DNA from: Pontibacter coccineus
Lineage (GTDB): Bacteria; Bacteroidota; Bacteroidia; Cytophagales; Hymenobacteraceae
Length of the DNA: 64,000 nucleotides
Direction of reading: 5' to 3'
Assembly: GCF_030546575.1 (NCBI RefSeq)
Contig: NZ_JAUOTN010000002.1
Location: 186,001-250,000, forward strand
Positions 20,392-29,641 of the stretch are shown here, one piece after another. Position 1 is the first letter of the stretch, and each line of letters starts with the position of its first letter. The notes beneath the pieces are model-generated. The model searched no databases and was not told where the DNA came from. It saw only the letters and a list, made by a program, of their open reading frames with translations. Position numbers and translations under genes: made by a program.

Positions 20392-21399
20392 TTATCCGAT
20401 CCTGAAACTAACCGGTATGCTCAGTATGGATTCATAAGGTTTGCCATCGAGTAGAGCAGGGACCAGTTTAGGCGCCACTAACTCGATCACCCTTACCGCC
20501 TCAGCATCTAGGGTCGGGCTCAACGATTTTAATACTTTCAGGTCTTTTAGCTGGCCCTTCTCATCGATTGCAAAACTGACAATAACCTGCCCCTGAATTT
20601 TGGCCCGCTGGTCCTGTGCCGGGTATCTGATATTACTGCCAACGTCCTGCATAAACGCGGCCATACCGCCAGGGTACGCTATATCGCGCTGCACTTGCTC
20701 AATTCCTTTTATCGGGTAATGCTCAAAAAACTGTTGCAACTGCTTAATTGAAGTGGTGTCCAGTTCAAGGTTTTCTATGGCTATGTAGTCAAAGGCAGGG
20801 CGGGCATCAAATCTATAGCTCATCTCATAGCTCCGGTTCTGGCTGTGAATAAAGCCTTTTCGCTTTAAGAATGCGCCCGCTTTATAATCTTCTTCATACA
20901 AGACAATTTTCTGCTCACTGTCAAATACCCATTTCCCGTCCCGCTTCCCATCTTTCATCTGGCCATGCATCAGCCCGGTTTTCCAGGTTTGCCCTACAAC
21001 ACCCCGATCTAAGTAGGTATAGGGCATGGTAAAGGTGCCTGCCCCGTTTGTCACTTGCCTTTGGCCGGTAGCATCTATCCACTCACGAATAACGAATTCG
21101 TTGTCATTAAACTCGATTTCCGATTCCAACTGGCCATTGCGGTACGTTTTAAACAACCCACCCTTACTTCCGTTGACATAAGTGCCTTCGGCTACCAGAT
21201 TTCCCTTGCTGTCATAGTCCTTGAACGGTCCGTTAAATTGCAGCTGGCTCATGTCCATCGCAACTTCTCTTTTGATAGCGGCCTTATCCTCGGTAGTGAG
21301 CTGGTTAAGCTCATTAAAATAGAGGGTAGCGTTTACTTGGCCAAAGGCGCCGGAATAAGCCAGAAGTATGGCAAAAAAGCTGAGGTAAAGGTGTTTCAT
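20392..21399 (-). CDS. Secreted MORN-like/TonB C-terminal domain protein
   Basis: 335 residues with a signal peptide (MKHLYLSFFAILLAYSGAFG). Residues 50-200 contain YwqK/MORN-like repeats (GPFKDYDSKGNLVAEGTYVN, GGLFKTYRNGQLESEIEF, MHGQMKDGKRDGKWVFDSEQ). The last 90 residues or so are a TonB C-terminal domain (IRYPAQDQRAKIQGQVIVSF, LSPTLDAEAVRVIE). There is no transmembrane anchor besides the signal, so it is a periplasmic TonB-like protein rather than a classical TonB. Role unknown. Confidence 0.82.
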   Translation of the reverse strand: MKHLYLSFFAILLAYSGAFGQVNATLYFNELNQLTTEDKAAIKREVAMDMSQLQFNGPFKDYDSKGNLVAEGTYVNGSKGGLFKTYRNGQLESEIEFNDNEFVIREWIDATGQRQVTNGAGTFTMPYTYLDRGVVGQTWKTGLMHGQMKDGKRDGKWVFDSEQKIVLYEEDYKAGAFLKRKGFIHSQNRSYEMSYRFDARPAFDYIAIENLELDTTSIKQLQQFFEHYPIKGIEQVQRDIAYPGGMAAFMQDVGSNIRYPAQDQRAKIQGQVIVSFAIDEKGQLKDLKVLKSLSPTLDAEAVRVIELVAPKLVPALLDGKPYESILSIPVSFRIG

Positions 21400-21654
21400 A
21401 ACTAAGTTATTCTGGACGTGCTAATTATCAGTTGGACGAATTCAACTTATGCTTTTTCGATTAGTTTGACAAATAACCGTAACTATTCAGGCATCATGCT
21501 TCTGTAGCACCTTTCTCTACCAAACCGGAGAAGTCTTGCCGCTGGCAGCTTCTACACCCCTCAACCATACAGGTATAGCCGACCCGTTTTTTCAACGATC
21601 ACTCCTCACCACTCCGATCACAGCCTCAGGTAACCGCAACCAGCAAGATTCAAA
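21400..21654. other. Intergenic, one GGTATAG copy only
   Basis: About 255 bases between two minus-strand genes. One GGTATAG motif lies near 21573. I see no gene or strong hairpin. Confidence 0.5.
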
Positions 21655-22731
21655 TCAAGGGTAGATCATCAAGAACACGAAAGCGAACAGGTTGACGAGC
21701 AGCACGACCCCATACACAATATTGGTCTTGCCGCCGCTCAACGACAGCATCACCGTGAATACGGACAGCCCCAACAGGATAATGGATTTGATGTCGAGCC
21801 CCAGGATAATGGGTATATCATAGTAAATGCAGACTGCGGCCACGCTTGGTATGGTTAGGCCGATACTTGCCAGGGCCGAGCCAAGCGACAGGTTGATACT
21901 GGTCTGTAGTCTGTTTTTTCTGGCGGCGTTGATGGCGGCTATAGCTTCTGGCAACAGAATAATGCCTGCAATCACAATGCCCACCAGTGTTTTGGGAAGG
22001 CTATAGCTCGTAATAATGCTCTCGATGGTGGGAGAGAGTGTTTTTGCCAGCAGCACGACAATGCCCAGGCAGACAATCAGAAACAGCAGACTGATTATGA
22101 ATATCCGGTTGCTGATGAGGATAGGCACCGCCTTTTCTTCATCTTCGTCCTTACCAACCGTCAGAAAATACTGGCGGTATTTTCTGGTTTGCGCAAACAG
22201 AAAGCATCCGTAAATAACCAGACAAGCAATAGAGGCAAAAACGAGCTGGGGAGTGGAGTAATAGGCCCCCGAAACGCTTTCCGTGAATGTGGGGAATACG
22301 AGCGTGAAAACGACGATGGAGATCAGCGAAACCAGGGCGATGGTAACAGAGGGTTTGGAAAAGTCCTGTTCGTAATGCTTCAGACTCCCGATCAGCAGGC
22401 AAAGCCCGACTATGCCGTTCAGTATCAGCATGGTGGCAGCATACACCGTGTCTCTGGCCAGCGAAACAGCCGCCTGTCCCTCTGTCATCATCAGCGAGAC
22501 AATGATCGAAACTTCAATGACTGTAATGGATATGGCCAGAATAATAGTACCATAGGGTTCCCCGACCCTTTCCGCGATCACTTCAGAATGATGCACTGCC
22601 GCCATCACACTAAAAATAAGCAGTAAACTTGCTATAATCTGAAATAAACCGCTATTGTCCACCAGCCCGGAAAAGAAAAGCACCCAGGCCAGCACCGGAA
22701 TGACAGTCGTCCACTGTATCAATGATCTCAT
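21655..22731 (-). CDS. Calcium/proton antiporter, ChaA-like
   Basis: 358-residue inner-membrane exchanger of the CaCA superfamily with about eleven helices. The two alpha repeats are visible: AISITVIEVSIIVSLMMTEG (about 85-104) and VGIVIAGIILLPEAIAAINA (about 242-261), each with the key acidic residue, followed by SINLSLGSALASIGLTIP. The overall length and the NAARKNRLQTS loop match ChaA-type Ca2+(Na+)/H+ antiporters, which aid calcium and salt/alkali tolerance. Confidence 0.88.
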   Translation of the reverse strand: MRSLIQWTTVIPVLAWVLFFSGLVDNSGLFQIIASLLLIFSVMAAVHHSEVIAERVGEPYGTIILAISITVIEVSIIVSLMMTEGQAAVSLARDTVYAATMLILNGIVGLCLLIGSLKHYEQDFSKPSVTIALVSLISIVVFTLVFPTFTESVSGAYYSTPQLVFASIACLVIYGCFLFAQTRKYRQYFLTVGKDEDEEKAVPILISNRIFIISLLFLIVCLGIVVLLAKTLSPTIESIITSYSLPKTLVGIVIAGIILLPEAIAAINAARKNRLQTSINLSLGSALASIGLTIPSVAAVCIYYDIPIILGLDIKSIILLGLSVFTVMLSLSGGKTNIVYGVVLLVNLFAFVFLMIYP

Positions 22732-22873
22732 CGTATATAATTAAGGTATAGGTGTGATATAATAGTTTTTCAACTTGTTTGGTAGCGCCACCCTGGTGCC
22801 AGCACTACTGATTGTTTCTAGTAGGCTTGTCAGAAAACAAAAGTGCCAGGAAGCGTCTATCTCGGCAGTATTC

Positions 22874-23767
22874 CTACTTCCCTGCTGAGCTAAACCGGAA
22901 GAAGGTGCCCAGCGGCAGCTTGCGCGCTCCTCTGTCGTGCAGGTATATTTCGCCTAGTTCTTCATTTCGAATCTGCTCCCCAAACGTCAAACGCATCAGG
23001 TTGTCCAGGATCAGGGCCGAGAAGCCGAGGGAGTAGAGGTTGATGACCAGGAAATAGTCGGTCTTGTCGAGCATCTGGTGGCAGAGTTTGATGAGTTCGT
23101 TCAGTTCGTTTTCCAGTTGCCACTTCTCCCCGTTCGGACCACGGCCGTAGGCAGGTGGGTCCAGGATGATGCCGTTGTAGGTATTGCCGCGCTTCACCTC
23201 CCGACGGGCGTACTTCATGGCATCCTCCACAATCCAGCGCACGTTGTCCAGGCCACTGGCCTCCATGTTATCGCGGGCCCAGAAGTTCACCTGCTTCACC
23301 GAGTCGAGGTGCGTTACGTCGGCGCCGGCGGCTTTGGCGGCCAGGGTGGCGGCACCGGTATAGGCGAACATGTTGAGCACCTTGGGCGTTTTGGTTTTGA
23401 GTGAGCGGGTCTTGTTGTAGATGAACTTCCAGTTACTGTCCTGCTCCGGGAACAGGCCCACGTGCTTGAACGAGGACAAACCCAGCCGGAAGCGCAACTT
23501 CAAATCCTGGTACTGGTAATTGATGAACCACTGCTCGGGCATTCCTTTTTTGAGTTTCCACTGGCCTTTGTCCTGGCTGCCTTTGTCGCGTGTAAACTCG
23601 GCATTGGCCATGCGCTGCCACTCCGACTCGGGGAGGTGCTTGTCCCAGATAGCCTGCGGCTCGGGGCGTGCCACGTAATACTGTCCGAAGCGCTCCAGCT
23701 TTTCGAAATTTCCGGAGTCAACCAGTTCGTAGTCAGCCCAGTTTTCTGTTGTTAAAAAGGAATACAT
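22874..23767 (-). CDS. Class I SAM-dependent methyltransferase, RlmI-like
   Basis: 297 residues. The C-terminal two thirds is a Rossmann methyltransferase with LNMFAYTGAATLAAKAAGAD (SAM loop, about 133-152), THLDSVKQVNFWARDN and the catalytic-region motif IILDPPAYGRGPNGEKW. This matches the RlmI/RlmK class that methylates 23S rRNA cytosines, but the PUA domain of RlmI is missing, so it is a shorter relative. The N-terminus is rich in aromatic residues and may bind RNA. Confidence 0.85.
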   Translation of the reverse strand: MYSFLTTENWADYELVDSGNFEKLERFGQYYVARPEPQAIWDKHLPESEWQRMANAEFTRDKGSQDKGQWKLKKGMPEQWFINYQYQDLKLRFRLGLSSFKHVGLFPEQDSNWKFIYNKTRSLKTKTPKVLNMFAYTGAATLAAKAAGADVTHLDSVKQVNFWARDNMEASGLDNVRWIVEDAMKYARREVKRGNTYNGIILDPPAYGRGPNGEKWQLENELNELIKLCHQMLDKTDYFLVINLYSLGFSALILDNLMRLTFGEQIRNEELGEIYLHDRGARKLPLGTFFRFSSAGK

Positions 23768-23869
23768 ATATTTGCTGTTTATAATCGGCGCACGCCGGGG
23801 GACGGCAATTTACGAATTTAATGCCGCGTCTGAAAGTGCACGTATCAGCTGTTTTAAATGTTTTAAAGT

Positions 23870-24655
23870 ATGCCACTAAGCTTTTATAAATACCAGGGTA
23901 CGGGCAACGACTTCGTTATGGTTGATAACCGGAAGATGAACTTCCCGGCAGAGGACGAACAGATGATAAAACATTTGTGCGACCGCCGGACCGGCATCGG
24001 TGCCGATGGGCTGATCCTGCTGCAGGACCACGACGAATACGACTTCGAGATGGTGTACTTCAATGCAGACGGCCGTTTGGGCTCTATGTGCGGAAACGGG
24101 GCCCGCTGCACCGTTCGTTTCGCCAAGCAACTCGGCGTGATCGAGGATGTGGCCTATTTCCTGGCAGCTGACGGTGAGCACCAGGCCACCATTGAGCGCG
24201 AGGAAATACAACTGAAAATGGGTGATGTGACCGCTGTGGAGCGGATCGGACAGGATTTTTACCTGAATACCGGCTCGCCTCATTTTGTGCGCTTTGTAGA
24301 CAATGTGCGCGACCTCGATGTATACGACGAGGGCCGCGCTGTACGCTACAACGACCGATTCGAGGCCCAGGGGACCAACGTGAATTTTGTGGAGCGCCTT
24401 TCTGAGGATACCATTTACGTGCGCACCTACGAGCGCGGCGTGGAAGATGAAACACTGTCGTGCGGAACCGGCGTGACGGCCTGTGCCCTGGTGGCAGGTA
24501 TGCGCGGCATGGAAAGCCCGGTGCGCGTAAAAACCCCTGGAGGCAACCTGCAGGTGAGTTTCGAACAGCATGGTGACGGCTTCCGGTACGTATACCTGAC
24601 GGGGCCTGCTAAAATGGTGTTTACAGGCACAGTGCCGCTTCCGGAGAAGGTATAG
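23870..24655 (+). CDS. dapF: Diaminopimelate epimerase
   Basis: Converts LL- to meso-diaminopimelate for lysine and peptidoglycan synthesis. 261 residues with the two catalytic cysteines Cys74 (SMCGNGARC) and Cys198 (LSCGTGVTAC), the N-terminal YQGTGNDFVMVDN and GADGLILL. The last codons before the stop form a GGTATAG motif. The next gene starts three bases later, so the two are cotranscribed. Confidence 0.97.
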   Translation: MPLSFYKYQGTGNDFVMVDNRKMNFPAEDEQMIKHLCDRRTGIGADGLILLQDHDEYDFEMVYFNADGRLGSMCGNGARCTVRFAKQLGVIEDVAYFLAADGEHQATIEREEIQLKMGDVTAVERIGQDFYLNTGSPHFVRFVDNVRDLDVYDEGRAVRYNDRFEAQGTNVNFVERLSEDTIYVRTYERGVEDETLSCGTGVTACALVAGMRGMESPVRVKTPGGNLQVSFEQHGDGFRYVYLTGPAKMVFTGTVPLPEKV

Positions 24656-24658
24656 ATT

Positions 24659-25180
24659 ATGTTCCTGAAAGGCGACCATACTTACCTGCGGGCGCTCGAG
24701 CCTACCGACCTCGATTTTCTGTATACCTTAGAGAACGATACCTCTACCTGGCATGTCAGCAACACGTTCACGCCCTATGCTAAGTTTGTGCTGGAGCAAT
24801 ACCTCGAAAACGCCGCCCTCGACATCTACACCGTCAAGCAGCTCCGGCTCGTCATCTGCAACCACGAGCAGAAAGCCATCGGCGCCATCGACCTCTTCGA
24901 CTTCGACCCGCTGCACCGCCGCGCAGGTATAGGTGTAGTGGTCTCGGCCCCGTACCGCGGTAAAGGGCATGCCGCCGAAGCCTTGCATCTTTTGCTTAAT
25001 TACTGTGAGCACACCTTGCAGCTGCACCAGGTATACTGCAGCATCACAGCCACCAACCACACCAGCATCAGGCTTTTTAAAAGCGCCGGCTTTGAGGAAG
25101 CAGGTATAAGAAGGGAATGGCTGCGCAAGTCTGACGGTAGTTGGGACGACGTGGTAGAAATGCAGCGGCTATTTGTCTGA
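24659..25180 (+). CDS. GNAT family N-acetyltransferase
   Basis: 173 residues of the RimJ/RimL/SpeG type: LRALEPTDLDFLYTLEND at the N-terminus, acetyl-CoA motif VVVSAPYRGKGHAAEALHLL (about 96-115), and SIRLFKSAGFEEAGIRREW near the end. The substrate (protein N-terminus, spermidine or another amine) cannot be assigned. Tightly downstream of dapF. Its TGA stop is part of a repeat (GTCTGAATC...) seen again at 36973. Confidence 0.9.
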   Translation: MFLKGDHTYLRALEPTDLDFLYTLENDTSTWHVSNTFTPYAKFVLEQYLENAALDIYTVKQLRLVICNHEQKAIGAIDLFDFDPLHRRAGIGVVVSAPYRGKGHAAEALHLLLNYCEHTLQLHQVYCSITATNHTSIRLFKSAGFEEAGIRREWLRKSDGSWDDVVEMQRLFV

Positions 25181-25207
25181 ATCAGGATTTGCAGGACTGA
25201 CTGAATT
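25175..25207. repeat. GTCTGAATC-type dispersed repeat
   Basis: GTCTGAATCAGGATTTGCAG and following bases match 36973-36997 at about 20 of 22 positions. Both copies lie at the stop codon of a plus-strand gene; here the TGA stop lies inside the repeat. Confidence 0.7.
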
Positions 25208-25232
25208 TCTGTGCACGATTAACATCCCCCTG

Positions 25233-25248
25233 CCCCCTTCGAAGGGGG
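25233..25248. repeat. REP-like palindrome 1
   Basis: Perfect 16-base palindrome CCCCCTTCGAAGGGGG, preceded by AACATCCCCCTG. First of a row of C/G-rich hairpins in this gene-free stretch. Confidence 0.8.
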
Positions 25249-25331
25249 ACTTTTCGGCTGCTGCTTTCCCATCTGTCATCCTAGAAGGATCTTGGTTGAA
25301 GGGAGGTCAAGCAGCTGCTATAACACCCCCC

Positions 25332-25351
25332 TTCCCCTCTCGGGAGGGGAA
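25332..25351. repeat. REP-like palindrome 2
   Basis: TTCCCCTC-TCGG-GAGGGGAA, an 8-base stem with a 4-base loop, preceded by AACACCCCCC and followed by TTTT, like palindrome 1. Confidence 0.75.
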
Positions 25352-25432
25352 TTTTCAGCAGCTAGTTAGTTGTCAGGTATAAGTTTCGTGGTTATAGCAG
25401 TTCTTTTGCCGTACCGGGTCCAACCACCCCTG

Positions 25433-25454
25433 CCCCTACTTGTCCAAGGAGGGG
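25433..25454. repeat. REP-like palindrome 3
   Basis: CCCCTaCTTG-TC-CAAGgAGGGG, a stem with one internal mismatch, preceded by CAACCACCCCTG and followed by AGTTT. Same layout as palindromes 1 and 2. Confidence 0.7.
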
Positions 25455-25472
25455 AGTTTCACCCCATCCCAG

Positions 25473-25496
25473 CCTTCCCCTAAAAACAGGGGAAGG
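25473..25496. repeat. REP-like palindrome 4
   Basis: CCTTCCCCT-AAAAAC-AGGGGAAGG, a 9-base stem. It differs in loop and flanks from the first three but continues the row. Confidence 0.65.
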
Positions 25497-25618
25497 AGCC
25501 TGAAACTACCATTTCAAGGTATAAGCGCTGTGGGATTTGACACACACCACTGGCAGGTATAGCAAAAGTAACTTGCACTGAACCTACGAAGCAAATAGCA
25601 CTAGCCCAGTGCACTAAC

Positions 25619-25659
25619 GACGATTTTGTGTTTGAGCGGTCAGCGAGTTTAAAAGCGTC
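25619..25659. repeat. Hairpin element with GTTTGAGC...GAGTTT core
   Basis: GACGATTTT / AAAAGCGTC arms (one mismatch) enclose GTGTTTGAGCGGTCAGCGAG. The following bases TTGATTTTTTTGCTTACT and ATCAAGGAAAAAAGTGAG (to about 25720) form a second, poorer inverted pair. I recall similar intergenic sequences in related bacteria, but that is memory, not a search result. Confidence 0.4.
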
Positions 25660-25793
25660 TTGATTTTTTTGCTTACTGGGGGTAGGGGCCCTCTTTCATT
25701 TCATCAAGGAAAAAAGTGAGGCCCGCCCGGCCAGGGCAAGCTATAAAACCAATTAGCTTAAGGTATAGGTAGGTTGAAACTACGCCAGTCATA

Positions 25794-25823
25794 GGTATAG
25801 GTATAGGTATAGGTATAGGTATA
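25794..25823. repeat. Tandem array of GGTATA, five units
   Basis: Five exact copies of GGTATA in the secA upstream region. Isolated GGTATAG copies lie nearby (25554, 25761) and CTATACC copies at about 25879 and 26022. Confidence 0.95.
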
Positions 25824-26084
25824 ACTCACACGGAGCCAGAGAACCCTCTATGGCAGACATAAGCAAGGACGCTCGCGCTATACCTGCACCAGCTTCGCAA
25901 AGACAAACAACTCACTCTGTCACAATGCCACAACTCTTTCCTCTGTCTGACACAGGAATTTACACGGCCTGGGCTTTGTTGAGAAGATAAGCATAGCCGA
26001 TCGGCAAATATGGCAGATGGGCTATACCTGTGTTATTCTGGTATTGTTTTAGAGCATTGCCTTAGATATGTCAGAAAAACACTT

Positions 26085-26092
26085 TATTTTTG
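26085..26092 (+). promoter_or_regulatory. Probable secA promoter (-7 element)
   Basis: TATTTTTG fits TAnnTTTG and lies 46 bases before the secA ATG. The -33 element is not clear (a TTGC lies near 26057). Confidence 0.55.
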
Positions 26093-26137
26093 ACGATATT
26101 GCGAACGCAGAATTTCATTTAAGAACAACCAATACAG

Positions 26138-29100
26138 ATGTTTGATTTTTTCGGTAAAACCGTTGCGAAACTATTCGGAACCAAGTCCGACAGAGATATA
26201 AAGGAGGTAGTGCCTTACGTATCCAAGATTAACGCGGAGTACGCGAAGCTTACCAACCTGACCGACGACCAGCTTCGTCAGAAAACGATAGAGATAAAGG
26301 GTGTCATTGATGAGCGCCTGAAGCCTACCGACGATAAAATAGCTGCCCTGCACAAGCGTGTGGTTGATGAGACGGAACTGAACATCGTGCAGAAAGAGAG
26401 TATCTTCTCTGAAATAGATGAACTGGAGAAGGAGCGCAACAAAGAACTGGAGGTCGTGCTGATGGAAGTGCTGCCTGTCGGTTTTGCCATTGTGAAAGAA
26501 ACAGCCCGCCGCTGGAAAGAGAACGGTCAGCTGGTAGTAACCGCCAACGACATGGACCGCCAACTGGCTGCCCGCAAGCCGAACGTTCAACTAGACGGTG
26601 ACAAAGCTGTTTGGGCCAACAAGTGGATGGCTGCCGGCAACGAAATCACCTGGGACATGCTGCACTACGATGTGCAGTTGATCGGTGGTATTGTGCTGCA
26701 CCAGGGCAAGATCGCGGAGATGGCCACAGGTGAGGGTAAAACCCTGGTGGCAACGCTGCCTGCTTTCCTGAACGCGCTGTCTAAGCGCGGCGTGCACGTT
26801 GTAACAGTAAACGACTACCTGGCACGTCGTGACTCCGAGTGGATGGCGCCGTTGTTCGAGTTCCACGGCCTGACCATCGACTGCATCGACAAACACCAGC
26901 CTAACTCCGAAGGCCGCCGCAACGCCTACCGCGCCGACATTACCTATGGTACCAACAACGAGTTCGGCTTTGACTACCTGCGCGACAATATGTCACGCGA
27001 AACCAAAGACCTGGTACAGCGCAAGCACCATTACGCCATGGTCGATGAGGTGGACTCGGTACTGATTGACGACGCCCGTACGCCATTGATTATCTCTGGT
27101 CCGGTACCGCGCGGCGACGAGCACGAATTCTACCAACTGAAGCCACGCATCGCGATGCTGGTGGAGGCGCAGCGTAAAATCGTGAATAACTACCTGACCG
27201 AGGCCAAGCGCCTGATCAAGGAAGGAAATACACAGGAGGGCGGTCTTTCGCTTTTCAGGGCCTACCGTGGTCTGCCGAAGAGCAAGCCGCTGATTAAGTT
27301 CCTGAGTGAGACGGGTAACCGCGCCATCATGCAGAAGGTGGAAAACCACTACCTGCAGGACAACTCCCGCATGATGCCGGAGGCTGATGAGCCGCTTTAC
27401 TTCACTATCGACGAGAAGCACAACCAGATCGAGCTGACCGAAAAAGGCATTGACCTGATCACGGGCCAGGGCGAAGATCCGCAGCTGTTCATCTTGCCAG
27501 ATATCGGCACCGAGATCGCCAACATCGAAAACAACAAATCGCTTAACGAGGAAGAGGCACTGCACGCTAAAGAGAAGCTGATCGCTGACTTCCAGGAGAA
27601 GACCAAGCGTGTGCATACCATCAACCAGTTGCTGAAGGCCTATACCTTGTTCGAGAAAGACACGGAGTATATCGTGACGCCGGACAATAAGGTGAAGATC
27701 GTAGACGAGCAAACCGGTCGTGTGATGGAAGGCCGCCGCTACTCGGATGGTCTGCACCAGGCCATTGAGGCGAAAGAAAACGTGAAAGTAGAGGATGCGA
27801 CGCAGACCTACGCCACAGTTACGCTGCAGAACTACTTCCGTATGTACCACAAGCTGTCAGGTATGACAGGTACAGCTGAGACAGAAGCGGGCGAATTCTG
27901 GGACATCTATAAACTGGATGTGGTGGTCATCCCAACCAACCGCCCAATCTCCAGACAAGACGAGCACGACAAGGTATACAAAACCACGCGTGAGAAATAT
28001 AATGCCGTAGCCGACGAGATCGTAGAATTGACAGGGAAAGGCAGACCGGTGCTGGTGGGTACTACTTCGGTAGAGATCTCGGAGCTCCTGAGCCGTATGC
28101 TGACGCTGCGCAAGATCAAGCACCAGGTACTCAACGCCAAAATGCACCAGAAAGAGGCCGAGATTGTGGCCGAAGCTGGTAAGCCGGGCACGGTAACCAT
28201 TGCCACCAACATGGCCGGTCGTGGTACGGACATTAAGCTGACACCAGAGTCGAAGGGTTCAGGTGGTCTGGCCATCATTGGTACGGAGCGCCACGAGTCC
28301 CGCCGCGTTGACCGCCAGCTGCGTGGTCGTGCCGGCCGCCAGGGTGACCCAGGTTCTTCGCAGTTCTTCGTATCGCTGGAGGATAACCTGATGCGTCTGT
28401 TCGGTTCTGACCGTATCGCCCGTCTGATGGACCGCATGGGGCTGGAAGAAGGTGAGGTGATTCAGCACTCGATGATCACCAACTCGATTGAGCGTGCGCA
28501 GAAGAAAGTAGAGGAAAACAACTTCGGACAGCGTAAGCGCCTGCTCGAGTACGACGACGTGATGAACGCACAGCGTGAGGTGGTGTACAAGCGCCGCCGC
28601 AATGCCCTGTACGGCGAGCGTCTGGAGCTCGATATCTGGAACATGATCTATGATATCAGCGAGGACATGGTGGTGAACTACAAAAACACAGTTGACTACG
28701 ACAACTTCCAGCTGAACATCATCCGTGTATTCGGTATCAATACCTCGATCACGGAAGACGAGTTTAAGTCCGGTCAGGCCAACGCCCTGGTAGAGCGTCT
28801 GTATAACGAGGCCCTGAACCACTACCTGACCAAGAACAAGCAAATGGCGGAGCAGGCATACCCGATTATCGAGAACATCCACCTGAACCGTGGGCCGATG
28901 ATCGAGAACGTGGCCGTGCCGTTCACGGATGGCAAGCGCCAGCTAGCTGCCGTGGCTAACCTGACCAAGACGTATGAGTCGCATGGTATGGAGCTGATGC
29001 GTGCGATGGAGAAAATCATTACGCTGGGTACCATTGACCAGGCCTGGACCGACCACCTGCGCCAGATGGACGACCTGAAGCAAGTAGTGCAGAACGCGGT

Positions 29101-29503
29101 GTACGAACAGAAAGATCCGCTGTTGATCTACAAGTTCGAGTCGTTTGAGCTGTTCAAGCGCATGATCGGCAAAGTGAACGAGGAAACAGTTTCGTTCCTG
29201 TTCCATGCCTTTATACCTGTACAGGCACCGGAGCAGGTGCAGGAGCCGCGTGTGCCGCAAATGCCAAAGGCGCCGGTGTTGCATGAGCAGAAAGAGGAAG
29301 TGCACTCGTCGCTGGATCATAACAGTGGCCCGATGCACGCTCCGGAGCCCGAGAAGATCCTGCCTGCTCACTCGCAGAAAGTGGCCGGACGCAATGACCG
29401 CGTGAGTGTGCAGTACAGCGATGGCCGCGTGCTGAAAGACGTGAAATTCAAAACGGTTGAGCAGGATTTGCTCCAGAACCGCTGCGTACTGATTGAAGAA
29501 TAA
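26138..29503 (+). CDS. secA: Preprotein translocase ATPase SecA, long form
   Basis: Motor that drives unfolded preproteins through SecYEG. 1121 residues, about 200 more than E. coli SecA, as in other Bacteroidota; the extra length includes an insert near residues 345-430 and a longer N-terminus. Motifs: [15 protein letters not shown] (Walker A, about 197-211), [35 protein letters not shown] and [19 protein letters not shown]. The C-terminus is a Pro/Glu-rich linker ending in [11 protein letters not shown]; the SecB-binding CXCX(n)CH zinc motif is absent. A terminator follows. Confidence 0.97.
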   Translation: MFDFFGKTVAKLFGTKSDRDIKEVVPYVSKINAEYAKLTNLTDDQLRQKTIEIKGVIDERLKPTDDKIAALHKRVVDETELNIVQKESIFSEIDELEKERNKELEVVLMEVLPVGFAIVKETARRWKENGQLVVTANDMDRQLAARKPNVQLDGDKAVWANKWMAAGNEITWDMLHYDVQLIGGIVLHQGKIAEMATGEGKTLVATLPAFLNALSKRGVHVVTVNDYLARRDSEWMAPLFEFHGLTIDCIDKHQPNSEGRRNAYRADITYGTNNEFGFDYLRDNMSRETKDLVQRKHHYAMVDEVDSVLIDDARTPLIISGPVPRGDEHEFYQLKPRIAMLVEAQRKIVNNYLTEAKRLIKEGNTQEGGLSLFRAYRGLPKSKPLIKFLSETGNRAIMQKVENHYLQDNSRMMPEADEPLYFTIDEKHNQIELTEKGIDLITGQGEDPQLFILPDIGTEIANIENNKSLNEEEALHAKEKLIADFQEKTKRVHTINQLLKAYTLFEKDTEYIVTPDNKVKIVDEQTGRVMEGRRYSDGLHQAIEAKENVKVEDATQTYATVTLQNYFRMYHKLSGMTGTAETEAGEFWDIYKLDVVVIPTNRPISRQDEHDKVYKTTREKYNAVADEIVELTGKGRPVLVGTTSVEISELLSRMLTLRKIKHQVLNAKMHQKEAEIVAEAGKPGTVTIATNMAGRGTDIKLTPESKGSGGLAIIGTERHESRRVDRQLRGRAGRQGDPGSSQFFVSLEDNLMRLFGSDRIARLMDRMGLEEGEVIQHSMITNSIERAQKKVEENNFGQRKRLLEYDDVMNAQREVVYKRRRNALYGERLELDIWNMIYDISEDMVVNYKNTVDYDNFQLNIIRVFGINTSITEDEFKSGQANALVERLYNEALNHYLTKNKQMAEQAYPIIENIHLNRGPMIENVAVPFTDGKRQLAAVANLTKTYESHGMELMRAMEKIITLGTIDQAWTDHLRQMDDLKQVVQNAVYEQKDPLLIYKFESFELFKRMIGKVNEETVSFLFHAFIPVQAPEQVQEPRVPQMPKAPVLHEQKEEVHSSLDHNSGPMHAPEPEKILPAHSQKVAGRNDRVSVQYSDGRVLKDVKFKTVEQDLLQNRCVLIEE

Positions 29504-29510
29504 GACAAGA

Positions 29511-29546
29511 TAGCCGCCTGCTGAAAAGCCTGGCGGCTATACTTTT
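29511..29546 (+). terminator. Rho-independent terminator after secA
   Basis: TAGCCGCC / GGCGGCTA stem with a 13-base loop, followed by TACTTTTTAT, eight bases after the secA stop. Confidence 0.85.
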
Positions 29547-29565
29547 TATATGATCATCTAAAAGC

Positions 29566-29609
29566 AAAGGATATAAAAGCGGGCGCAAAACCCAGTCTTT
29601 ATATCCTTT
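29566..29609. promoter_or_regulatory. 12-base inverted repeat at the deoC promoter
   Basis: AAAGGATATAAA (29566-29577) and TTTATATCCTTT (29598-29609) are perfect reverse complements 20 bases apart. The right arm touches the deoC -7 element. It may be an operator for a deoxynucleoside-responsive repressor or a hairpin. Confidence 0.5.
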
Positions 29610-29616
29610 ACTTTTG
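29609..29616 (+). promoter_or_regulatory. Probable deoC promoter (-7 element)
   Basis: TACTTTTG fits TAnnTTTG, 26 bases before the deoC ATG at 29642. No TTTG at -33 is seen. Confidence 0.5.
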
Positions 29617-29641
29617 TCAAACACATCTTTTGTCAAAAATT

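Larger units (their letters stand above)
25181..26137. other. 957-base gene-free, repeat-rich stretch
   Basis: No open frame here looks like a gene. The stretch holds the GTCTGAATC repeat, four REP-like palindromes, a hairpin element, a GGTATA array with several single copies, and finally the secA promoter region. It looks like a landing or expansion zone for small non-coding repeats between the dapF-GNAT unit and secA. Confidence 0.75.

Noticed and set aside
21400-21654. Riboswitch upstream of the TonB-domain gene or antiporter
   Set aside because: I could not find a conserved aptamer pattern or paired stems beyond chance.
25181-25382. Short plus-strand frame through the REP-like palindromes
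   Set aside because: Composition follows the repeats, no start signal, no family resemblance.
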